NCBI RefSeq assembly: GCF_030657335.1
Contig: NZ_CP131039.1
Location: 3,178,501 to 3,242,500 of the forward strand
Source: Croceibacterium aestuarii
GTDB taxonomy: Bacteria > Pseudomonadota > Alphaproteobacteria > Sphingomonadales > Sphingomonadaceae
Direction of reading: 5' to 3'
Length of the DNA stretch: 64,000 nucleotides
Part shown: positions 52,401 to 60,626 of the stretch, in pieces
Position numbering within the stretch: position 1 is the first letter of the stretch
Layout: each line of letters opens with the position of its first letter
The notes under the pieces: generated by a model
The model's input: only the letters and a program-made list of their open reading frames with translations
Database searches by the model: none
What the model was told of the DNA's origin: nothing
Position numbers and translations under genes: made by a program

Positions 52401-55177
52401 TCGAGCGTCAGCGTCCCGGCGTTTGACTGGCCGAGGACGGCCGCGCCACCGGCGCCAGTGGTCGCGGCGAGATTGCTGACGATCGTCACGTCACCGCCCG
52501 ATTGTCCGACGACCGCGGAACCGTAGAGTGCCCCGCTGAAAGCATTGTCGCTGGTAATCGAGATCGCGCCACTCCCCGAGGTCGCTACTACCGCGTCCCC
52601 GGTGAACGGGCCCTGCAGGCCCTCGTTCTCGACCCGGGTGGTCCCGGCATCGATAGTGATCGCACCCGAACCGGTGTGGCCGAACACGCCCACGCCGCTG
52701 GCGCCGGTGGTCGTCACCGTGCCGGTGGCGATGCTGACGTCGCCGGTACCGCCTCGTGCCACGACAGCGACCGAATCCGCGCTTTCGAGATCGACGGTGT
52801 TGGCGACGATGCTGATCGCTGCATCGCTGGTCGCCGAAATGCCGTAGCGGAATTCGCCTTCCACCGTGACCGTGTCGGCATCGATCGAGATCGGTCCCGC
52901 CGCGTTGGCGACAATGCCGCCCTGCGCGATACGCATCCCGTCGGGACCGGCACCCGGATCGACGCCCGGTCCGACCGCTTCGGCATTGGCCGAGGTAATC
53001 GTCACGGAGCCATCGGAGTCGGCGAAAATTGCGCTGCCGAGCCCGGTCGTGCGCGCGGTGCCCTGGTTGTCGATGGTCACCGCGCTGTCGGCCTGGCCCC
53101 ACAGCGCGTTGGTGCCCGCCTCGGTCACCGTATCGGCCGCGGTCGAGATCGACGCGTTGACGCCGAGTGCGCGCAGGCCGTGTCCTGCGGTAACGGTCGT
53201 ATCGCCGGTGGTGACGATGCTGGCATCGCCTTCGCCCGTCGCATAGGCAACGGCACCGTACTCGTCGGCTTCGATGCTGCCTGCGGTGATCGAGGCACCG
53301 GTGTCGCCGCGCGCAAAGACACCACTGGCCAGCGTTCCTTCGTTGACGATGCTGTCGACGTTTACCGTGGCCACGCCAAGGTCGGCGATCGCATTGATGC
53401 CCCCTTGTTCGTCGCCGCGCGTGGTTACGACGCCGGCATCTACGGTGGCATCGCCGTTGGAGCTTCCCGCGTAGAGAACTGCGGCATACTGGCCGGCCGA
53501 GCTGGCTTCATCCGCCGTCAGGTGTGCCCCGGCGCCGCCGAGGGCGATTGCCGCGCTCGCCGCGTAGCCTTCGACGCTGGCCGATCCCACCGCGACAGTC
53601 GTGGTGCCGCTGTCGGACTCGGCATAGATGCCCTCCGACGTGTTGTAGTTGGCGTCCATCTCGCCGCTGGTGGCGACACTGCCCATCGTGACGTTGACGT
53701 CGCCACCCGAGCTGTACGCACGGACGCCGACGGCTCCCGCGCCGGTGGTGGTCACGCTATCGCCGGTGACCGAGATGTCACCGCCCACCCCATTGCCGGT
53801 GATCTCGGCATCGCCGTTCACCATCTGGATGTCGACGACCGCGACGCCGAAAGCGCCGTCGCCTTCGGTTGCGATGGCACCGGTCGATTCGACCGTGACG
53901 TTCTGGCCGCTGGCGAGAATGCCCATCGCGCCCTCGCCGGCCGTGGCGATATCGCCGTCCGAGACGACCGAAACGTCACCCTTGCTTGCAGCAGCGGCGA
54001 TGCCCATGGCCTCGTAACCCGCAGTGGTGATGTCGCCCTGGCTGGTCACCGACACCGAGCTCGCGTCGACGTCATAGGTGGGTTCCTGCGCGGCCGGGTC
54101 GTACGAGAAATTGGCCGTCGCGACGATGCCGCCGGAATGGTCGCCCTGGGTCGAAAGCGCCCCCGTCGAATCGACAACTACGTGGTCTCCCAGCGCGAGA
54201 ATCGCCGGTGCACCGTTGGCAACGGTCGAAATATCGCCGACTGAGGTGACGGAGGTGGATTCCGCGACGTCCAGGGTGAACGCCCCGGTGTTGGAGAAGT
54301 GCACCGCTCCGCGCCCGACGATCCCGGTCCCGGTTGTCGTTATGTCTCCTTCGGAGCTGATCGTGTTGTTGGCGCCCAAGCTCGAGATGCCGACTCCGAA
54401 ACCGCCCGGCAGCGTAACGGCGATGTCGCCCACCGAAGTCACGGCCGAGTCTGCCTCAGACGACGCGGTGATGCCGTAGCCGCTGCCCGAGGGACCGGCG
54501 ATGAGAATATCGCCGGTGTTGGTCACGGTCGCGCCGGCCGAGCCAGCAGCGTTGAGGCCGTAAATGTAGCTGGGCGTCCCCGCGACGGTCACACTGACGT
54601 CGCCGGTCGAGGTGATTGCCGCGGTGCCGCCGGCGGCACCATTGGCGGCGATGCCGACATTCCCCCATTGCGAAACGCCCGGGTCGCGGCTGGCGTTTAC
54701 GGTGATGTTGCCGGTCGAATTGACGACGACGTTCGCCCCGCCGCTGGCGGCGGCGTTGATGTTGATGCCGCTGCTCCCGCCCTGCGAGGTATTCGCCCCG
54801 GTCGCGTTGATGGTCCCGGCGAAGTCGACTTCGACGTCGCCCTGCGGGTCGAGCGAAGCGATCGCCGGTACCCCCACGACGTTCAGCACATGGTCGCCGA
54901 GGTCGATCTGTGCGTTCGAGACGCCGGGCATCCAGATGGCGGGGACGCCCGCCTGCGGCGTGATGTCCGCGGTCAGATCCTCCACCACTACGTTTGGAGT
55001 ATTCGTAAATACCCCGCCCGACACATCGCCGCTGCAGGTCGTGGTGTCTCCATCGACCGTGCACTGCGCCTGAGCCGGCGTGGCGACTGCGAAAGCCATG
55101 AGCGGGAGAACCGTTCCGGCGCCGACCATCAGGCGCGCGCGGGTGGAGAAACGAACCGATTTTTGAATCTTAGTCAT
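49421..55177 (-). CDS. Type Va autotransporter (very large surface protein), 1918 aa
   Basis: Signal peptide to about residue 38 (MVGAGTVLPLMAFAVATPAQ then AQ). The passenger (about 40-1630) is a long beta-solenoid of irregular repeats with strands such as DVNVTMGSVATSGE. Near residues 1240-1420 come autotransporter-associated repeats (LLVKNGDGTLSFGGTYDFTG, TLTKQGTGDLKLGGDSSFSG). The C-terminal beta-barrel (about 1640-1918) starts GAYGWATGLLGNVSGEGKAG and ends RVSASFKF with terminal Phe. Apart from the adjacent pair near the N-terminus there are almost no cysteines. It is a likely adhesin. It has its own terminator, and a LuxR regulator is divergent from it across 278 bp. Confidence 0.93.
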   Translation of the reverse strand: MTKIQKSVRFSTRARLMVGAGTVLPLMAFAVATPAQAQCTVDGDTTTCSGDVSGGVFTNTPNVVVEDLTADITPQAGVPAIWMPGVSNAQIDLGDHVLNVVGVPAIASLDPQGDVEVDFAGTINATGANTSQGGSSGININAAASGGANVVVNSTGNITVNASRDPGVSQWGNVGIAANGAAGGTAAITSTGDVSVTVAGTPSYIYGLNAAGSAGATVTNTGDILIAGPSGSGYGITASSEADSAVTSVGDIAVTLPGGFGVGISSLGANNTISSEGDITTTGTGIVGRGAVHFSNTGAFTLDVAESTSVTSVGDISTVANGAPAILALGDHVVVDSTGALSTQGDHSGGIVATANFSYDPAAQEPTYDVDASSVSVTSQGDITTAGYEAMGIAAAASKGDVSVVSDGDIATAGEGAMGILASGQNVTVESTGAIATEGDGAFGVAVVDIQMVNGDAEITGNGVGGDISVTGDSVTTTGAGAVGVRAYSSGGDVNVTMGSVATSGEMDANYNTSEGIYAESDSGTTTVAVGSASVEGYAASAAIALGGAGAHLTADEASSAGQYAAVLYAGSSNGDATVDAGVVTTRGDEQGGINAIADLGVATVNVDSIVNEGTLASGVFARGDTGASITAGSIEADEYGAVAYATGEGDASIVTTGDTTVTAGHGLRALGVNASISTAADTVTEAGTNALWGQADSAVTIDNQGTARTTGLGSAIFADSDGSVTITSANAEAVGPGVDPGAGPDGMRIAQGGIVANAAGPISIDADTVTVEGEFRYGISATSDAAISIVANTVDLESADSVAVVARGGTGDVSIATGTVTTTGASGVGVFGHTGSGAITIDAGTTRVENEGLQGPFTGDAVVATSGSGAISITSDNAFSGALYGSAVVGQSGGDVTIVSNLAATTGAGGAAVLGQSNAGTLTLDLASVVTSGDDSAAINAFAFNGTGNVAIGDIAATGANATGLTAIGRNMNVTVNGDVSTTGRSILVSAGVEGNTVINGSVTSSAAAAVVSVSSHGVVEIAEGATVTGKNAGVALIGNQQGGFSQLYNSGTISASDGAAVFGGQSDPSFPVASVYIQNDGTISSDLGLAVQTGGGDDVLELTENSVIEGYADLGDGWDHLVVDFNDEAPADAIGQVAATANVEMLSVDRGNWRAEGPTSFYDEVEIEDGTSLTIAQYEGYSSILANHVDLGGTLNLDFDTDTEAGDLTGLLIDGAGSVHLVGGATILVDDASGLQHTGGTFVENGTLLLTDVYDGDVATSGEGTFQLGDGGTTGDFTGDMLNDGTFVFSRSDDYSLLGAFSGNGLLVKNGDGTLSFGGTYDFTGTTTINAGAVALTGQLDADTELDLSGEGSFDLSQVAGGQQEVAQLSGNGGNLQLGTTSLTINQDSNTSFSGSISGSGTLTKQGTGDLKLGGDSSFSGTANVNGGTLSVNGSYAGGTFVVNEGGLLGGNGTVGDTTIQGGSLGAGNSIGVLTVAGDLTLTSASTLVVEVDPAGNADLIDVTGSATLGGATVNVLAGAGVYAPATDYTILTADGGISGTFGTVYTNLAYLVPLLSYTVDTVTLNLTRNDVDYSTYAKTANQAAIGNLIEALGYGSTLYDTTLVMARGDVADDFETLTGGVYPSFTGALVETADMLRRQTMQAPRSGSGAYGWATGLLGNVSGEGKAGVSGFKADNTGIAGGLGYAMAGFDVSAGLGYLSQDPGSRQVNDSKVTFATLQAAYSSPVGVKVRAGIQLGWFDAKSNRNTSLGTLSNSLSGALKGDYTQYYGEVAFAVPSIAFSIEPFAGISHVSLNVDKFTETGGATALTVNGMDRDVTFGDLGLRLSAPLPGGITPYGSVSYRRAWGDRASLASVAFAGNTASGVISGLPIAKDAAEVEAGLRYTAGMIELGLGYSGSFSKTFDSNTVRVSASFKF

Positions 55178-55348
55178 GGACCTGCGTGGTGCCCCCTTGA
55201 TTAACTGACCACGAGCCTCTGCCGGAGGGACGAAGCCCTGCGCGACGAGCGCTCGAAGGAGGGGCCGAAGGCAAAATGTTCCGCTATTTCGCGATCTTGG
55301 CTACGGCCCCGAAAGCGGGAATTGGCCGAGAACGGGCACACGGGGCGA

Positions 55349-55362
55349 CTACAAAATTGTAG
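55349..55362. promoter_or_regulatory. Inverted repeat CTACAA-AA-TTGTAG
   Basis: Six-base arms with a 2-nt spacer lie between the divergent autotransporter (start 55177) and LuxR gene (start 55456). A site of this size suits a LuxR-type dimer controlling both promoters. It stands out in an AT-richer patch of the spacer. Confidence 0.45.
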
Positions 55363-55455
55363 ACGACCGCATTTTTGTTGCTAGCTTCAGCAAAGAATCC
55401 GTCGATTGGGGACCGCTCCTGAGGGGCCGGCTCGACCGGGAGCGAAGGGGGGCAA

Positions 55456-56562
55456 GTGCTGAACCGGGAACGCTTGGCAAGGGCTGCCAAACGGTTTGAA
55501 GATGCGGCGCTCGGCAAGGTGTCGTGGCAGGAGTCGGTCGATGAGTTTGCCTCCGCGCTGGATTTGCGCGCGGGACAGCTCGTGGCCTTCGGCCACCAAT
55601 CGCTGGTGTCACTCAACATAAATTATGGATTCGCCCCGGCGCCGGTCGAAGAGGTGCAGGAAGTCCACCATCCCAGCGTGAATTCCCGCGTCCGGATAGG
55701 CTCGGCGGTGGGCGAGCTGGAAGTGATTGACGAGCGCTCGTTCACGACGCGCGAGGACATCCGCCGATCGCGCGCTTACGCCGCCTGGATGGAGCGAAAC
55801 GGCGTAGGCTATTCTTGCGTCACTCCGCTCCTGCGTCAGGGCAACAATCTCGTTGGTCTCGCCGCGTTTCGTGGCATCGCCCAGAGCGAATTCGGCGATC
55901 AGGAGAGACGGGCATTCGCCGCGCTTGCCGCCCGCGCCCGCGCCGCGGTGACCACGGCCCTTTCGCTCGAAGCCGACCATGCGAGCAGCCTCGTCCTCGG
56001 AATGGACAACGTCGCTTCGGCGTCCTTCGTGTGCAACGGAATGGGGCAGGTCATCGCCGCGAGCCCGGCGGCCGAGCAAATTTTCGCCAGCGGCCGCTTC
56101 GGGCGACTGACGGCGGGATCGTTCGTGCCGGCCAATGTCGCCGAGCGGGGCCCGTTCAACGCCCGTCTTGCGCAGGCCATCAATGCCCGGCTGCGCCTCG
56201 ATGCGCCTCCCCCGCGGCCCATGGTCCTCAAGTCGCAAGACGGGGATCGGCTGGTGATCGAGTTCGTCCCGCTTATGCAGGACTCGCTGTTCGCGCTCTC
56301 GTCCTCCGTGCTGCTCATATTTCGCGGAGCCAGAGACAATTCGGCCATGCGCGCGGAAATCGCCCGTGCACTGTTCGATCTGACCACGGCGGAGACGCGG
56401 GTTGCTGCCGATCTGCTTCGCGGCCTGTCGCCCGCGCAGATTGCCCAGGACAGCGGGATATCCGTGGGCACGATCCGCAGCCACGTGCACCGCATCCTGT
56501 CGAAGTCGCATTGCAGCAGTCAGGTGCAGTTCGTTGCCGAGGTAAACCGGCTGTCGGTCTGA
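55456..56562 (+). CDS. LuxR-type (GerE helix-turn-helix) transcriptional regulator, 368 aa
   Basis: The C-terminal 65 residues are a GerE/LuxR DNA-binding domain: LTTAETRVAADLLRGLSPAQ, then IAQDSGISVGTIRSHVHRIL and SKSHCSSQVQFVAEV. The N-terminal 290 residues look like a PAS/GAF-type sensor without an acyl-homoserine-lactone binding signature I can identify. GTG at 55456 follows GGGGGG. It sits alone between nusG and the divergent autotransporter, so control of the autotransporter is the simplest guess. Confidence 0.88.
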   Translation: MLNRERLARAAKRFEDAALGKVSWQESVDEFASALDLRAGQLVAFGHQSLVSLNINYGFAPAPVEEVQEVHHPSVNSRVRIGSAVGELEVIDERSFTTREDIRRSRAYAAWMERNGVGYSCVTPLLRQGNNLVGLAAFRGIAQSEFGDQERRAFAALAARARAAVTTALSLEADHASSLVLGMDNVASASFVCNGMGQVIAASPAAEQIFASGRFGRLTAGSFVPANVAERGPFNARLAQAINARLRLDAPPPRPMVLKSQDGDRLVIEFVPLMQDSLFALSSSVLLIFRGARDNSAMRAEIARALFDLTTAETRVAADLLRGLSPAQIAQDSGISVGTIRSHVHRILSKSHCSSQVQFVAEVNRLSV

Positions 56563-56591
56563 ACGTCGGGCCGCGCCGCGGCCCGGCCTGA

Positions 56592-57128
56592 CTACTTGAC
56601 GAGTTCGACCTGCTCGAAGTCGAGTTCCACCGGGGTGGCGCGGCCAAAGATCGAGACGCTGACCTTGACCTTGTTCTTGTCGAAATCGAGCTCTTCGACG
56701 AGGCCATTGAAGCTGGCGAACGGACCGTCGAGAACCTTGACGTTGTCGCCGATCTCGTAATCGACGTGGATTTCGCGCTTGGGGGCGTTCTTGGCTTCTT
56801 CGACCCCGCCGAAATAGCGCGCCGCATCCTTTTCGCTGATCGGCTGCGGCTTGCCGCCCGACCCGAGAAAGCCGGTGACCTTGGGCGTGTTCTTGACGAG
56901 GTGGTAGACGTCGTCGGTCAGCTTGAGCTTGGCCAGAACGTAGCCGGGCATGAACTTGCGCTCGACCTGGACCTTCTTGCCGCGCTTGACCTCGGTCACG
57001 GTCTCGGTCGGCACTTCCACCGACTCGACCGCCTCCGACAGGCCCATGCGTTCGGCCTCGGCGATGATCGAATCGCGGACCTTGTTCTCGAATCCCGAGT
57101 AGGCGTGGATGATGTACCAGCGGGCCAT
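56592..57128 (-). CDS. nusG: Transcription elongation/antitermination factor NusG
   Basis: A full NusG (178 aa): [60 protein letters not shown] and a C-terminal KOW domain ([40 protein letters not shown]). It binds RNA polymerase and links it to Rho or the ribosome. It follows secE by 31 bp. The gene that normally comes next (rplK) is displaced. Confidence 0.98.
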   Translation of the reverse strand: MARWYIIHAYSGFENKVRDSIIAEAERMGLSEAVESVEVPTETVTEVKRGKKVQVERKFMPGYVLAKLKLTDDVYHLVKNTPKVTGFLGSGGKPQPISEKDAARYFGGVEEAKNAPKREIHVDYEIGDNVKVLDGPFASFNGLVEELDFDKNKVKVSVSIFGRATPVELDFEQVELVK

Positions 57129-57159
57129 TAAATCAGCTTTCCGTCGAATCCGTGGAGTA

Positions 57160-57354
57160 TCAGGCGAGGGTCAGCAGCCAGCGCACGGCGGCGCCGAACA
57201 CCGAATCGATGCCGAGGAAGAAGACTGCGAGGATGACCATCAGGATGCCGACGAAGATCGCCGTGCGATAGGTCTCGGGCCAGCTCGGCCAGACAACCTT
57301 GCGGCCTTCGGCCTGCACCTGCTTGATGAATTCTGCGGGACTGGTCTTGGCCAT
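57160..57354 (-). CDS. secE: Preprotein translocase subunit SecE, 64 aa
   Basis: A short single-helix SecE typical of alphaproteobacteria: AKTSPAEFIKQVQAEGRKVV, then WPSWPETYRTAIFVGILMVI and LAVFFLGIDSVFGAAVRWLL. The amphipathic segment V-x-W-P-x-x-E precedes the helix. It is part of the SecYEG channel. tRNA-Trp, usually just upstream, is 4.4 kb away. Confidence 0.96.
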   Translation of the reverse strand: MAKTSPAEFIKQVQAEGRKVVWPSWPETYRTAIFVGILMVILAVFFLGIDSVFGAAVRWLLTLA

Positions 57355-57523
57355 TCGCTCGCCTGCCTTCTCGATCTGTCAAACTCTCTCCCGCCATGGG
57401 CTCCGCGCCGCCCCGGTCCATGCTGACCGGGAGGGGCGATACGGTTCCGATGTCGGAAGTCGGGTGTGCAGATAGCGATGCACCCGCATCAAGGCAAGGG
57501 CTGCGCCGGGGCGGTGACGCAAA

Positions 57524-57551
57524 GCGGCGGCGGGATCGCTCCCGCCGCCGC
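57524..57551 (-). terminator. Strong hairpin terminator after the glycosyltransferase/small-protein gene
   Basis: A perfect 12-bp stem GCGGCGGCGGGA / TCCCGCCGCCGC has a TCGC loop, followed on the minus strand by TTTGCG. It lies 33 bp after the stop at 57585 and upstream of secE. Confidence 0.75.
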
Positions 57552-57584
57552 ATCCGGTGGAAATTTCCGGACTTTGGTCTGTCG

Positions 57585-57734
57585 TCAGCAGCGGCCCAAC
57601 AACCGGGCCAGGAAGCCCGGCTCCTCCATCGGCTGAATGCGGCCATACTTCATCAGTCGCAGCGAGGCGTCCTGGTGGGGCCGCGGCTGTATCCAGCTGT
57701 CCGGACGGCTTGACCGGAAGGTGTAACTCGACAT
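57585..57734 (-). CDS. Small protein with its own ribosome site, nested in frame, 49 aa
   Basis: ATG at 57734 is preceded by AAGGAG at 8-nt spacing, much better than the site of the enclosing glycosyltransferase frame. The product has SSYTFRSSRPDSWIQPRPHQ, DASLRLMKYGRIQPMEEPGF and ends LARLLGRC; it is basic, tryptophan/proline-rich and lacks a membrane helix. The G-x-I-Q-P-M-E-x-P pattern looks like a conserved short protein of sphingomonads, which I cannot confirm. It may be the real last gene here, with the glycosyltransferase having lost its stop. Confidence 0.55.
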   Translation of the reverse strand: MSSYTFRSSRPDSWIQPRPHQDASLRLMKYGRIQPMEEPGFLARLLGRC

Positions 57735-58970
57735 TTTCGGTCTCCTTGAACCAGATGACCCGTCTCTGCGCAAAACCGGTCCGGCACCCGCCGGTTCCCC
57801 GCGGGCAAGGGTTGGCGCCGGCGTGTTGCCCCGCGTCCAGACCAGCCAGGCGAGCAGCAGCGCCGCGAGCGGCATGAGGTTGAGACCCAGCGGCAGCGCC
57901 GCCGCCCGCGTCGCGTATGGTGCAAACCACAAGGCGACGAGCAACAGTTTCTCCCACGGCCGGAAGCCGTCGCGCAGCCCTTGGCACACGAGCCAGAACA
58001 ACGGCAGAACGAGAAACGGCAGATCGTAATTGAACAGGTAAGGCGAGGCGACCGCGGTGGCAGCCAGCATGAAAGCCCCGCTCGCCATGCCGTCCGGGCC
58101 CATCCGCCGCCATGAAAGCGCGACCAGGGCGATCGTCGCCGCGGCCAAGGCACCGGCCACCACCAAGGCTGCGCTCCCACCCGCAAGCAGGCGCACCTGC
58201 GAATAGGCGGTCGCCATGCGCAACAGGAAGTCGGCATCCGCGGTACGCATGATCGCCGCGCTGGCTGCCCAGCTTTCGGTGTAAGCCAGCATCGTCGCGC
58301 TCCCGAGCGTGGCCCAGGCGGCGAGCAACAGCCCGATCGCACTGGCCCCGGCGGCCACGAAGGCGCGCCAGCGGCCGCCGGCAGCCAGCCAAAACGGCAC
58401 CAGCAGCGCGAGATGCGGCTTGATCACGAGCGCGCCAAACAGCATTCCGGCCAGCACAGGGCGGCGGTCGAGCAGCGCGACCCCGCCGACCAGAAGCGCG
58501 CCCGTAACGAACCCGTTCTGCGCATGGCCCGCGGCAATCAACGCGCCGGGGAAGACCAGCGCGAGCAGCCACAGTCGCGGGAAGGCGCTGGCCGAAACCC
58601 GCGCCCAGACGGCATAAGTGAGCGCGACCCACGCGATCCAGGCCAGCGGATATCGCAGCAGGGCGAACGGCCAGACCAGAAACAGGAACGGCGGCGGATT
58701 GACGAAGGCGAACCATCCGGCCGAGCCGGTCGAAGTCTGCACCTGTTCCTGCCAGTGCAGGTCATAGGCCGCGCTGGGCTGACCGGCGAGCACCGCCTTT
58801 CCCGCGCCCCAGAAAGCGAGGAAATCGCTCCCCTCGCCGCCCTGCGCCTGCCACCACGAAACGCCGAGTAGCGCCAACGAAACAAGACCGATCATCGCCG
58901 CGTAGACGCGAACGCGCTGGCCGTTCAGCCAATCCGCATCGCGCAACAGGTCGAATGCATTTCCCCCCAT
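57585..58970 (-). CDS. GT87/DUF2029-type membrane glycosyltransferase fused in frame to a small ORF, 461 aa
   Basis: A polytopic membrane protein with about ten helices. The first loop carries GSDFLAFWGAGKAVLAGQPS and AYDLHWQEQVQ, and NPPPFLFLVWPFALLRYPLA follows, which is the DUF2029/GT87 pattern of polyprenyl-phosphate-sugar mannosyltransferases. After the last helix (LMPLAALLLAWLVWTRG) about 30 residues of linker-like sequence (GEPAGAGPVLRRDGSSGSRR) run without a stop into the 49-residue small protein described separately. ATG at 58970 is provisional because no good ribosome site is seen; ATG at 59018 is an alternative. Confidence 0.75.
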   Translation of the reverse strand: MGGNAFDLLRDADWLNGQRVRVYAAMIGLVSLALLGVSWWQAQGGEGSDFLAFWGAGKAVLAGQPSAAYDLHWQEQVQTSTGSAGWFAFVNPPPFLFLVWPFALLRYPLAWIAWVALTYAVWARVSASAFPRLWLLALVFPGALIAAGHAQNGFVTGALLVGGVALLDRRPVLAGMLFGALVIKPHLALLVPFWLAAGGRWRAFVAAGASAIGLLLAAWATLGSATMLAYTESWAASAAIMRTADADFLLRMATAYSQVRLLAGGSAALVVAGALAAATIALVALSWRRMGPDGMASGAFMLAATAVASPYLFNYDLPFLVLPLFWLVCQGLRDGFRPWEKLLLVALWFAPYATRAAALPLGLNLMPLAALLLAWLVWTRGNTPAPTLARGEPAGAGPVLRRDGSSGSRRPKMSSYTFRSSRPDSWIQPRPHQDASLRLMKYGRIQPMEEPGFLARLLGRC

Positions 58971-59081
58971 GCGCAGGGAATAGCGCAGCGAATCCAAGTT
59001 AGGAACGCCGCGCGACATTTGTCGGGGGATGAGGCGACTGCGCGGCGCGAGGACCGCCAGCGCCTGAAGGCCGCATTGAAG

Positions 59082-59098
59082 AAATGGCAGGGATGACA
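59082..59098. repeat. attachment-like direct repeat, distal copy
   Basis: AAATGGCAGGGATGACA matches 16 of 17 bases at the tRNA-Trp 3' end (61767-61783). The two copies are in direct orientation and bracket a 2.7-kb AT-richer segment of unfamiliar genes, as expected for attL/attR of a tRNA-targeted element. Confidence 0.65.
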
Positions 59099-59216
59099 TG
59101 TCGCTCTGTCGGGAAATGCGACGACTGCAATCCAGCGCAAAATCAGACACTCACGCCGGTAAGAGAACCTGCCACTATCAGACCGGCTGCTTTGTCACTT
59201 CCTGATCCGAAACCGG

Positions 59217-59254
59217 GTCAGCCGCTAACGACCCAATGCGGACATTCGAACGAA
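59217..59254 (+). repeat. Dispersed repeat, copy 1
   Basis: A stretch beginning GTCAGCCGCTAACGACCCAA and ending GGACATTCGAA aligns with 60039-60075 in direct orientation at roughly four of five positions. The two copies flank the secreted-protein gene at 59258-59878. Confidence 0.5.
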
Positions 59255-59257
59255 GGT

Positions 59258-59878
59258 TCAATATCCTTCGGGTATCCTCACCTGCGGCGGAATTTTCGCC
59301 GTTGTCGTGAACAGCCGCATCTTAGTCCCTCGAACAGGGGACAGGACAGTCATCAGATTCATAAGGTAGTCCTGCCCTTCACTGTCACGCCGTATAAAGG
59401 CACGCCGTTCTAGCGCGCCTCGCCTTGCGGTCATCTCTTTGATGTACCTCCAGCCATCCTCCACCAGGCGTCGCGCTATCGAGTCCGTGACCGACAGAGA
59501 AGGCTCGGATAGCAGTATGACATGGCATCCTGGCTGGCTCCCGCCAACTGCGAAAACGATATCTGTATCGAGAAGCGATTTCGATCCCATCGTGGATCGA
59601 GACACTAGCGCCAGTCCAGGAGCTCCAGGTTTCCCGGCGATCTCTTTACTGAACCCGTAGCTCAAGCCCCAGCTCTCGACCTTTTCAATCGACTCATCGA
59701 GCGAGTTTTTCGCTGAGAGCGCCGGCATGGCGATCTCGCCCGAGATGATGCCGAAGCAAGTCCCGCTACTGAGCTGGGTGATTTCATCGGCGATGCGCGC
59801 CTCACTCGTCTCCTCGGCCGTCGCCGCCGTTGCAGCGCCCCAAATTGCAGTCGCACAGAGAATTGATCGCAGAAACAT
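59258..59878 (-). CDS. Secreted protein of unknown function, 206 aa
   Basis: Signal peptide 1-21 (LRSILCATAIWGAATAATA). The mature part contains GTCFGIISGEIAMPALSAKN, WGLSYGFSKEIAGKPGAPGL and GGSQPGCHVILLSEPSLSVT, with two cysteines that may pair. I do not recognise a family. ATG at 59878 follows AAGGAG; an upstream in-frame ATG at 59908 has no such site. It is the first gene within the proposed island, and codon usage looks less GC-biased than in the flanking genes. Confidence 0.7.
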   Translation of the reverse strand: MFLRSILCATAIWGAATAATAEETSEARIADEITQLSSGTCFGIISGEIAMPALSAKNSLDESIEKVESWGLSYGFSKEIAGKPGAPGLALVSRSTMGSKSLLDTDIVFAVGGSQPGCHVILLSEPSLSVTDSIARRLVEDGWRYIKEMTARRGALERRAFIRRDSEGQDYLMNLMTVLSPVRGTKMRLFTTTAKIPPQVRIPEGY

Positions 59879-60038
59879 GGCTGGCTCCTTTGTGCGAGGA
59901 ATAGCCAATTCCTGTAAAAATCACTTAAACCCTGGTTCGCTGATGGGCCGCGTGCACTCTCGCGATCCGGTTGCCGAATGTCCGCCTTGGACCCCAATTC
60001 TTGACCTCGCCGTCGCGTGTGGCGGATGCCAAAAGCGG

Positions 60039-60075
60039 GCCAGCCCCTAAGCTACCAATTGCAGTCATTCGAAGC
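60039..60075 (+). repeat. Dispersed repeat, copy 2
   Basis: A stretch beginning GCCAGCCCCTAAGCTACCAA and ending AGTCATTCGAA is the second copy of the repeat at 59217. Both lie in the proposed island. Confidence 0.5.
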
Positions 60076-60134
60076 AGCAAACACAATCAAATGTGAGTAT
60101 CTAGCTTGACAGGGGAGGGATTTAGGAAGTCATT

Positions 60135-60602
60135 ATGAACTTAGCATTCCGGGCCATTTCGGTCGTCATCCCCTTCGGTCTCTCCGCTTGTCTGTATCAC
60201 GGGGAGGAAGCCACTTTCCCGGACGGATGGATGGAACGACCGGACGCATTCCAATATGCCGTTTCATCATCTCTCAATGATGAGGTGATGCTGATCGAGC
60301 CTTCAGACGAGGCGGTTAGCGAGGCTCCGAACATGAACGGCACTGGCGACGCCTCCCTCCTCGAAGCAGCAACAAAATACTGCGATGCAGGCGGCTTTGC
60401 GATTATCAGACCATCACCGCTGGTGATTATCGTTCCTTCGGCTGGCTCGCAAATTTGGAGGAGCGAGAATCCGGCGAAACAGAATGAAGATTATCTGCAA
60501 TGCGTAAGACAACATACGAATGAGACATTTCGCGCAACGCTACATCCAAATGCATTGGGGCCGGAAAGGGCGGAGAACGGAACCCCTCTAGATTTGGAAT
60601 AG
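60135..60602 (+). CDS. Predicted lipoprotein of unknown function, 155 aa
   Basis: The N-terminus LAFRAISVVIPFGLSACLYH has a lipobox LSAC with Cys at residue 19. The rest is polar: ERPDAFQYAVSSSLNDEVML, EAATKYCDAGGFAIIRPSPL and NEDYLQCVRQHTNETFRATL. No family recognised. It is followed 24 bp later by the frameshifted ankyrin gene and probably shares its transcript. Base composition is AT-richer than the rest of the window. Confidence 0.65.
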   Translation: MNLAFRAISVVIPFGLSACLYHGEEATFPDGWMERPDAFQYAVSSSLNDEVMLIEPSDEAVSEAPNMNGTGDASLLEAATKYCDAGGFAIIRPSPLVIIVPSAGSQIWRSENPAKQNEDYLQCVRQHTNETFRATLHPNALGPERAENGTPLDLE

Positions 60603-60626
60603 GCTACCGAACCGGAGACGAATTCA

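Noticed and set aside
49271-54244. Long plus-strand frames (49271-51106, 52502-54244) opposite the autotransporter
   Set aside because: Antisense to a repetitive beta-solenoid; their repetitive look merely mirrors the passenger repeats.
53000-54900. Regular short repeats suggesting a CRISPR array or tandem-repeat locus
   Set aside because: The repeats are degenerate codon-level copies of beta-solenoid strands within one long coding frame; no constant-length spacers.
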